From: Planctomycetota bacterium
GTDB lineage: Bacteria > Planctomycetota > MHYJ01 > JACQXL01 > JACQZI01
Reading direction: 5' to 3'
Assembly (NCBI GenBank): GCA_016207825.1
Contig: JACQZI010000022.1
Coordinates: 1 to 60,283, forward strand
Length of the DNA stretch: 60,283 nt
The notes under the pieces are model-generated. The model did no database searches. It was not told where the DNA came from and was given only the letters and a program-made list of their open reading frames with translations. Shown one piece after another: positions 55,901-60,283 of this stretch (the stretch's first letter is position 1; every line of letters begins with the position of its first letter). A program made the position numbers and the translations under genes.

Positions 55901-56348
55901 TGGTCACCATGGAGTCGCCCAGATATTTGCCCAGTTTCCCGGCGGCATAAGCCATATTAACCGCCTTGGCAAGCGTGAATACCTTGGCGGCCTGCTCAAG
56001 CCCGTATTCGCCGAGCGTCTTCAAGCCATCCAGCGCGGCATCTTCGTATTTGCCCTGCTTGATTTTCCCCAAAAGCTCCGCGCATTTTATGGTCAACCCA
56101 AAGGTAGTGGGAATGGGCGAATTGACGCCGAAAGTGGTGCATAAATCGTTAAAGGCGCCCTGGTCATTCTGCAGGTTTGAGAGGCGTTTTTCTGTTTTGC
56201 TTAAAAAATCAGACTTCTCGCGCGCGCTTATACCGTCATCTTCCGCCCAGGCAGGAAGGCACGCCAAAGCCAGCGCCATGGCCGACAATAATACGAACCT
56301 AAAAACTCTTGGTAACCGATAGGCTGAATACTGTTTCTGTGTAATCAT
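52911..56348 (-). CDS. Large exported helical protein with Ig-like and NTF2-like domains
   Basis: 1,145 aa. Signal peptide about 1-35 ('LLSAMALALACLPAWA'). Residues 40 to about 740 are helical and charged with no recognised family, though 'YGLEQAAKVFTLAKAVNMAY' and similar suggest a scaffold. Residues about 790-890 look Ig-like, 900-1010 look SnoaL/NTF2-like ('IEKVIARLKDAFEKKDLKGF'), and the rest is a beta-rich end. Its first 50 bp overlap the preceding outer-membrane protein gene, so translation is coupled and both may act at the cell surface. Confidence 0.78.
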   Translation of the reverse strand: MITQKQYSAYRLPRVFRFVLLSAMALALACLPAWAEDDGISAREKSDFLSKTEKRLSNLQNDQGAFNDLCTTFGVNSPIPTTFGLTIKCAELLGKIKQGKYEDAALDGLKTLGEYGLEQAAKVFTLAKAVNMAYAAGKLGKYLGDSMVTNEKNKAVEATYESYRSTNRWAGEDVTRDMYLDRWWKWGMVEYGAKKFPDWALEYFNKRMETEQAVDNAINADLEEGKKTVRKKIFKEALPKMFPGMSSESAGKIAELITEGKVSESALEDILTDAELKKMMAAGPVKGLKKPSGGAEGKQKGTLEEVLAYLESQKAQLIAGVILYGTYEQNVKQIGITDSENTNEDEAKLSSALKSAEDSILSSLNNSGFKDLLESLRSKSSSAYRKIGELKKEIGQSVDNKVSQGNLTYDINWDNLRMDMLANPEETKSKWDGVFKKDRELVEKDIFKFKKHETDLNNFGEVKEGLALSAKLEETVGQIPGIVSVYYRAQKPVTVMDLNNLITPDLMGKPADSPEGEIKGELAVANLRYNLLTLSVRESLAGLDELLRQPKGNLEALYDCHDRAVKAIPKRQLISELAKAGEDVMDKMRRDFDMSVAFYEDGKVSWEGGVIYKGKVVNFDSPGVYDIGNMAAWEKTGSYNASWDENITKKVEDKISRIKGQLSFIESLPTAKSYVDTYRAEAVKIQAELDKLEKETTELGYGLGYTTDAGNFIERCDLYVAPLQKKMDVVLKRGKELKTDVAGWGEYLVKWKDLMSRLKAGGKTTADVPEAVNPPDGETTNVPEEKPETPGLRNVMIQGRRWDDIENKIVVHKDELKDGQIEISGQAGSGFVVGKTKIEIDTGDGWKEVSYEGKSWAYKFKPKTGEMKISVRAVNPDGAVSDSIDFPRITVFYDETTGREKIEKVIARLKDAFEKKDLKGFMDNVSSDFYFGDDTLRDQLRRFFDAANTVRLNIVIDSYDTQGAKRMVSAHWDRTFVATGSAAQTKQSGKTTLVFSADDNKLLALKGDVIFVIPSDTASPLGGNANVTTGRITMQNEFTSNEGYSFHSGGMISVLDDPDFYWNTSGIISSINGGLIDLGSKELDEVATVPEAGYQSATYMPAVEGHSYALKTIKGKYAVLYIETVNGTDSIKVNWKYNSEGGRDF

Positions 56349-57918
56349 TGCTTGAACCTCCGGAATAATCTAAGTTTTTTCTGCTCATCTCCGCCTCCAC
56401 TCTGGGAGCGGTTTGTTTATCGGATACTTTCCAGTTAAATCTCAAAGCGGTCATATCCTGCCGCGAATCAATCGCGCCGGACACGCCGGTATTAAACCCG
56501 TTTATCTGGTGGATTAACCAGGCCGACCACGAACGGTTCCGGTTCAATTCAACCCCAATATTAACCCCTGAAGTAACGTCCTTTTTATCAGTACTCGTAT
56601 TTTCATCCATGATAATGCTGTAGCTTAAAGAAAGATTCACCGGAACGGCTTGGTTTGCGAGTTCATAACCGCCGCCCAAATTGATTACATTAATAATATG
56701 GGATAAATCAGCCGGGGTTTTATCCTCCTGGTTCCTGTATTCGTAAGAAACATTGTAATCCAGCTTTTCGTATTTGCCGTCCAGCCTTAAGGGAACGCTG
56801 ATGTTCACTTCGTCAATAGTTTCATCGGATTTAACGCGCAGTTCTTCCCGCGCCTCCGCGCTCAGTTTCATATCCTTATTGATTTGCCATTCGATAGACG
56901 CTTGCGGAGAATTGACGCGTGTGGTGCCGTTCAATTGCGATTCCAGATTATTGCGGCGGAAACCGTATGAGAAATTCCCGGAAACGCTTTCGGAAAACGC
57001 ATGGTTTAAAGAAGCTTTCAGGCGCAGGCTGTCCGAAGATGCCGAGCCGGCCAGCGTATCAAAATCAGGATTGACATGGTAATATTGAAATCTTAATGAT
57101 GTGTTAGCCCATCTTAAATTGCTTTTCAGGTTGAACGCGGTATCCGATTCCGTCGAAGTGCGCTGGCGCAAATCGTCGTAATTGCGGTAGCTTTTGGCGA
57201 ATTCTCCGGCAAGGATCCAGTTGCGGATTGGCTTGCCGTTAAAATCGAGGCCGAATACCCTGTTCTGCCTTCCGGCCAACCCGTCAATCTTATCAGAGGC
57301 ATCATCATCAACGGTGACAAATCCGAATCCGGCCATCAGGTTCGGCTTAAAGCGGTAAGTGACCCGTCCCGCAGTGGCGTATTGCTTGTATTCATCCGCC
57401 GTGCCGCCCCAGACATCCTGCCAACGCTGTGCGGTATTGCCGGCAAGGATATCCGTTGTCAAGCCTTCGCCCGCGGCAAATTCCCGCTTGTATTCAATCC
57501 CGCGCACGCTTTGGGAAAGTATAAACTCCGGGAAATCCGGGATAATATCGCCCGCAATCAATTCCTGCTCGCGCCATTTCAGCTTGGCAACCAACTGGGA
57601 AAGTCCCCATTTTTCCGATTCGATGGAAGTATCGTTGCTGGTGCGTCCGCGGAAAAGCAGGGAAAAATCCTTATTGCCGAGCTTTTCGGCGCCGTTAATC
57701 CTGATTTCATCTATGATGGTAAAATCCTCTTTAAGGAACGATTGTTCCTCGTTGCCGCTGACCGAATTGCTTTTCAAGGTGAGTTTATTCTCGCCGTTCC
57801 AGTCTGATTGGGCGGGCGAACTGAACGATAAAACCAGGAACATTATTAATATTCCCGCTGTTGTTCTTCCGGATTTCCGGGTGATTTTTATATCCACTCT
57901 TGTTGCGTTTCTTTTCAA
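56299..57918 (-). CDS. Predicted outer-membrane beta-barrel protein, 539 aa
   Basis: Signal-like N-terminus with a long basic lead ('KITRKSGRTTAGILIMFLVL', cleavage near residue 38). The rest is repeated amphipathic strands ('LRWANTSLRFQYYHVNPDF', 'KYEKLDYNVSYEYRNQED') and the C-terminus ends in Phe ('FSLSVTKSF'), as expected for a large barrel. Resembles PEP-CTERM-associated outer-membrane proteins in style. Overlaps the 1145-aa gene by 50 bp. Confidence 0.8.
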   Translation of the reverse strand: MKRNATRVDIKITRKSGRTTAGILIMFLVLSFSSPAQSDWNGENKLTLKSNSVSGNEEQSFLKEDFTIIDEIRINGAEKLGNKDFSLLFRGRTSNDTSIESEKWGLSQLVAKLKWREQELIAGDIIPDFPEFILSQSVRGIEYKREFAAGEGLTTDILAGNTAQRWQDVWGGTADEYKQYATAGRVTYRFKPNLMAGFGFVTVDDDASDKIDGLAGRQNRVFGLDFNGKPIRNWILAGEFAKSYRNYDDLRQRTSTESDTAFNLKSNLRWANTSLRFQYYHVNPDFDTLAGSASSDSLRLKASLNHAFSESVSGNFSYGFRRNNLESQLNGTTRVNSPQASIEWQINKDMKLSAEAREELRVKSDETIDEVNISVPLRLDGKYEKLDYNVSYEYRNQEDKTPADLSHIINVINLGGGYELANQAVPVNLSLSYSIIMDENTSTDKKDVTSGVNIGVELNRNRSWSAWLIHQINGFNTGVSGAIDSRQDMTALRFNWKVSDKQTAPRVEAEMSRKNLDYSGGSSNDYTETVFSLSVTKSF

Positions 57919-57987
57919 GGATAAACACTATATCAAAAATTCCCTAAAAAAGCAACTTAAATCTCTCAAACGAAATGCCGAACTTCT

Positions 57988-58016
57988 TTGACTTTTCCGC
58001 GGTTTCGTATTATATT
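57988..58016 (+). promoter_or_regulatory. Promoter of gatE
   Basis: TTGACT (57988-57993), 17-bp spacer, TATATT (58011-58016). The ATG at 58030 is about 7 bases past the expected start, so the leader is very short and lacks a ribosome site. Confidence 0.65.
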
Positions 58017-58029
58017 ATTGGTTAATTTT

Positions 58030-60030
58030 ATGGCAAAGATTGATTATAACGACATCGGATTTTACCAGTCGCTCGGATTCAAAAGCGGGGTGGAAATCCA
58101 CCAGCAGATTCTTACCAAGAAAAAGACTTTCTGCCATTGCCCGGCGGGCAAGTATTCCAAGACGCACGACGCGGAAGTCCTGCGCCATATGCGACCGACC
58201 CTTTCGGAACTGGGCGAATACGACGGCTGCGCCCTGATGGAATTCAAGACCAAAAAGAACGTCGTCTACTGCCTCAACCGGGAATCGGTCTGCACCTATG
58301 AAATGGACGATACTCCCCCATTCCTGGTCAATAGGGAAGGGCTTGATATCGTCATCGAGCTCGCGCTCATGCTAAATTGCAGTATCGTTGACGAACTGCA
58401 TATAGCGAGGAAGCAATACCTCGATGGCAGCATCCCGACCGGCTTCCAGCGGACGGCCGTGGTCGGCATCAACGGATGGATTCCTTACAAAGACCGCCGG
58501 ATAAATATCAGCCACGTCTGTTATGAAGAAGACGCCTGCCGTCAGATAAGCAATATCGGGCACACCATCAAGTTCCGGACGGACCGGCTGGGCATGCCCT
58601 TGATAGAAATCATCACGCAGGCGGAAATGAGGACACCGGAAGAGATGCGCGAGGTCGTCCGGGAAATCAGCCGCCTGATAAGGACGAGCGGAAAACTGCG
58701 CCGCGGCATCGGTTCGGTCAGGCAGGATGTCAACGGCAGTATCGCCGGCGGCAGCCGGGTGGAAATAAAGGGCGTCCCGCAGATAAACTGGATTCCGCGC
58801 CTCCTGCATACCGAGGCAATCAGGCAAAAGGAATTATTGGATATAAAAAAGATACTGTCGGAAAAAGGCGTATCCGAGAAATCACTTAAAACCGTTAAAG
58901 CTGATTTAACGGAAGCGCTCTCCAAGACGAAATCGAATATTATGAGAGAGAACCTGGAAAAAGGCAATGCCATCGGCGGAATAAAGCTCCCCAAACTGGG
59001 CGGTATATTCAATCATCCGACACAGACAGGCGGTCATACTAGCTGCAAATTAATCGGCCGTCCCCGAACCCCGCTACTGCGGGGGGAGTGGGGCAAAACC
59101 TTCGCGGATGAAGTTGCCGGGCGTTTACGCGTAATCGCCTGCCTGGATAACATGCCGAATTTCTTCCATACGGATAAATACCCCAAATACCCGGGTTCGG
59201 ATAAAGACCTGGCTATCATAAAAAAGAAATTGGGATTGAAGAAAGGCGACCTCGGCGCGCTCGTCTGGGGAAGCAAGCAGGATGTGGAAACCGCGCTGAA
59301 CGAGGTAAGGCTGCGCGTCGTGGACGCGATTAACGGGGTGCCGAACGAAACCCGCCAGCCATTTAAGAACGGCATCACGGATTTTGAAAGGATACTGCCC
59401 GGCCCGAACCGGATGTATCCGGATACGGATTCGCCCCCGGTAAAAATAACGCCGGAAATGGTCCAAAAAATACGGGCAAATATCAAGGAACCGCCATCAC
59501 AAAAAGAAAGGCGCTATACGGCGCTGGGGCTCCCCTACCAGATTGCGCGCGATTTATCGGTCTCTCCGCGGGCGAATTTAATGGATAAACTTATTAAAGA
59601 CAAGAATGTAAGTAAAGTCCTTGCCGGAGCGACGCTTACCCAGACATTGAAGCATCTCGAGCATAAAGGAATATCCGTTGAGAAGATAAAAGACGAATCC
59701 ATTATTGAAATATTCTCTCTTTACTCCAAAGGCAAATTCTATAAGGAAGCGATTCCGGTGATACTGGAAAAGCTCAGGGCTAATCCTTCGGCAAAAGTCA
59801 AAGACATCATATCCAAGAATAAACTTATCGCACTGCCTGAGTCAAAGACAAAGGCGGTTGTGGCGACGGCTATAAAGAAAAGCCGGTTTAAGGCATATAG
59901 TAAAACGAGCGATAACCTGCTTGCAAAGAAGACCTTATTCTACGCGGGAAAGATAATGAAAACATACCGCGGCAGGATAAAGGGCGACTCTCTCATTCCG
60001 GCGATAATGGAAAAACTGCCGGCTAAATAA
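58030..60030 (+). CDS. gatE: Archaeal-type Glu-tRNA(Gln) amidotransferase subunit E
   Basis: 666 aa. GatE, with GatD, converts Glu-tRNA(Gln) to Gln-tRNA(Gln) and is normally archaeal. N-terminus 'GVEIHQQ' (20-26), zinc-type Cys35/Cys37, 'HMRPTLSELGEYDGCALMEF', 'DGSIPTGFQRTAVVGINGWI' and 'RRGIGSVRQDVNGSI' follow GatE rather than GatB, as does the length (GatB is about 480). The GAD-like insert (about 335-440) and C-terminal YqeY-like tail are present. Codons near 344-355 hold a REP-like palindrome. GatD is not in the window. Start ATG 58030; an earlier in-frame start at 57988 falls inside the promoter. Confidence 0.9.
   Translation: MAKIDYNDIGFYQSLGFKSGVEIHQQILTKKKTFCHCPAGKYSKTHDAEVLRHMRPTLSELGEYDGCALMEFKTKKNVVYCLNRESVCTYEMDDTPPFLVNREGLDIVIELALMLNCSIVDELHIARKQYLDGSIPTGFQRTAVVGINGWIPYKDRRINISHVCYEEDACRQISNIGHTIKFRTDRLGMPLIEIITQAEMRTPEEMREVVREISRLIRTSGKLRRGIGSVRQDVNGSIAGGSRVEIKGVPQINWIPRLLHTEAIRQKELLDIKKILSEKGVSEKSLKTVKADLTEALSKTKSNIMRENLEKGNAIGGIKLPKLGGIFNHPTQTGGHTSCKLIGRPRTPLLRGEWGKTFADEVAGRLRVIACLDNMPNFFHTDKYPKYPGSDKDLAIIKKKLGLKKGDLGALVWGSKQDVETALNEVRLRVVDAINGVPNETRQPFKNGITDFERILPGPNRMYPDTDSPPVKITPEMVQKIRANIKEPPSQKERRYTALGLPYQIARDLSVSPRANLMDKLIKDKNVSKVLAGATLTQTLKHLEHKGISVEKIKDESIIEIFSLYSKGKFYKEAIPVILEKLRANPSAKVKDIISKNKLIALPESKTKAVVATAIKKSRFKAYSKTSDNLLAKKTLFYAGKIMKTYRGRIKGDSLIPAIMEKLPAK
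59060..59094. repeat. REP-like palindrome inside gatE
   Basis: GTCCCCGAACCCCGC, loop TACT, GCGGGGGGAGTGGGGC. Near-identical to the intergenic copy at 42571-42604. It encodes part of a Gly/Arg/Pro-rich stretch ('GRPRTPLLRGEWG') that has no counterpart in archaeal GatE as I remember it. Confidence 0.85.
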
Positions 60031-60052
60031 ACACACATAAATACACCCTAAT

Positions 60053-60096
60053 TTTGTCAATCCAAAAGGGGAACTTTGTCAACTTAAAAAGGGAAC
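60053..60096. repeat. Two 22-bp tandem units after gatE
   Basis: 60053-60074 and 60075-60096 read TTTGTCAA, a 6-base variable part, then A(A/G)GGGAAC. The TTYGTCAA core resembles array 3 read on the minus strand. Only two units are clear. Confidence 0.7.
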
Positions 60097-60227
60097 TATG
60101 GCTATAAAAATGCATATATTCGCACCCATTCTTAATATATTTAGAATTAGTAAGCAGATTAAACGGATGGGCTGAATTCGCCCCTAAAGGGAGGCTTCGC
60201 ACTGTACAAAATACCCAAAAAACATGG

Positions 60228-60273
60228 TTTTTGGTGCAGTTAAGTGCACACAAAAGTGAGTTTTTGGTGCAGT
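60228..60273. repeat. TTTTTGGTGCAGT direct repeat at window end
   Basis: Exact copies at 60228-60240 and 60261-60273, 33 bp apart, with GTGCAC between. Nature unknown. No gene is visible in 60031-60283. Confidence 0.6.
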
Positions 60274-60283
60274 GAAAAATCTG

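Noticed and set aside
58030-60030. GatB instead of GatE
   Set aside because: Length, 'RPTLSELGEYD', and the large insert before the tail fit GatE; GatB is about 180 residues shorter.

Overview
The window looks like part of a bacterial chromosome, most likely from a Planctomycetota-related or similar deep-branching Gram-negative lineage assembled from environmental DNA. The evidence is bacterial-only or bacterial-typical housekeeping genes (der, rarA, a RhlE-type helicase, a HD-GYP protein), a small pseudopilin-like protein with the H-X(9-10)-DG ending typical of planctomycetes, outer-membrane barrels, lipoproteins, and a giant surface protein next to a CFI-box C-terminal anchor protein. The main oddity is an archaeal-type GatE amidotransferase subunit at the right end. 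No database search was possible; the lineage is inferred from gene content.

Layout. 1-16.6 kb: two very large beta-helix repeat proteins (really one frame interrupted by an exact 62-bp duplication) followed by a PQQ-propeller / FN3 / beta-helix / CFI-box protein. 16.7-18.5 kb: one unknown low-GC gene, then about 1 kb of intergenic DNA with two different arrays of 22-bp tandem repeats. 18.5-22.6 kb: a peptide-modification-like module (nucleotidyltransferase, radical SAM/SPASM, PqqD, S26-type peptidase, HprK-like kinase). 22.7-26.5 kb: small genes (HEAT, GIY-YIG, HTH remnant, membrane proteins, antiporter) and tRNA-Asn. 26.6-31.2 kb: rarA, glycerate kinase, branched-chain aminotransferase, acyl-CoA dehydrogenase. 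31.3-36.3 kb: a minus-strand set (coiled-coil membrane protein, PIG-L deacetylase, DUF4838-PDZ lipoprotein). 36.6-41.8 kb: plus-strand genes (ExeA-like ATPase, degenerate HD-GYP, UbiA/MenA, Nudix, pseudopilin-like, membrane protein). 41.8-42.6 kb: a third 22-bp array. 42.6-45.6 kb: PAS protein, hydrolase/zinc-ribbon fusion, and a toxin-antitoxin-like pair behind a striking operator array. 45.6-57.9 kb: a long minus-strand run (outer-membrane barrel, 1145-aa exported protein, M28-PDZ lipoprotein, barrel, GAF-HD-GYP-PilZ, der, helicase, ychF). 58-60 kb: gatE.

Cross-cutting theme. The DNA is full of dispersed short repeats: palindromes, heptamer-like tandem repeats, and 22-bp arrays. Several run into coding sequence in frame: the signal peptide of the 1195-aa protein, ten codons in the nucleotidyltransferase, the last 37 codons of the radical SAM gene, and a palindrome inside gatE whose near-twin lies in an intergenic region 16.5 kb away. 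The 22-bp arrays keep exactly the same period in at least three places while their sequences differ, which is the strongest candidate here for something not yet described.
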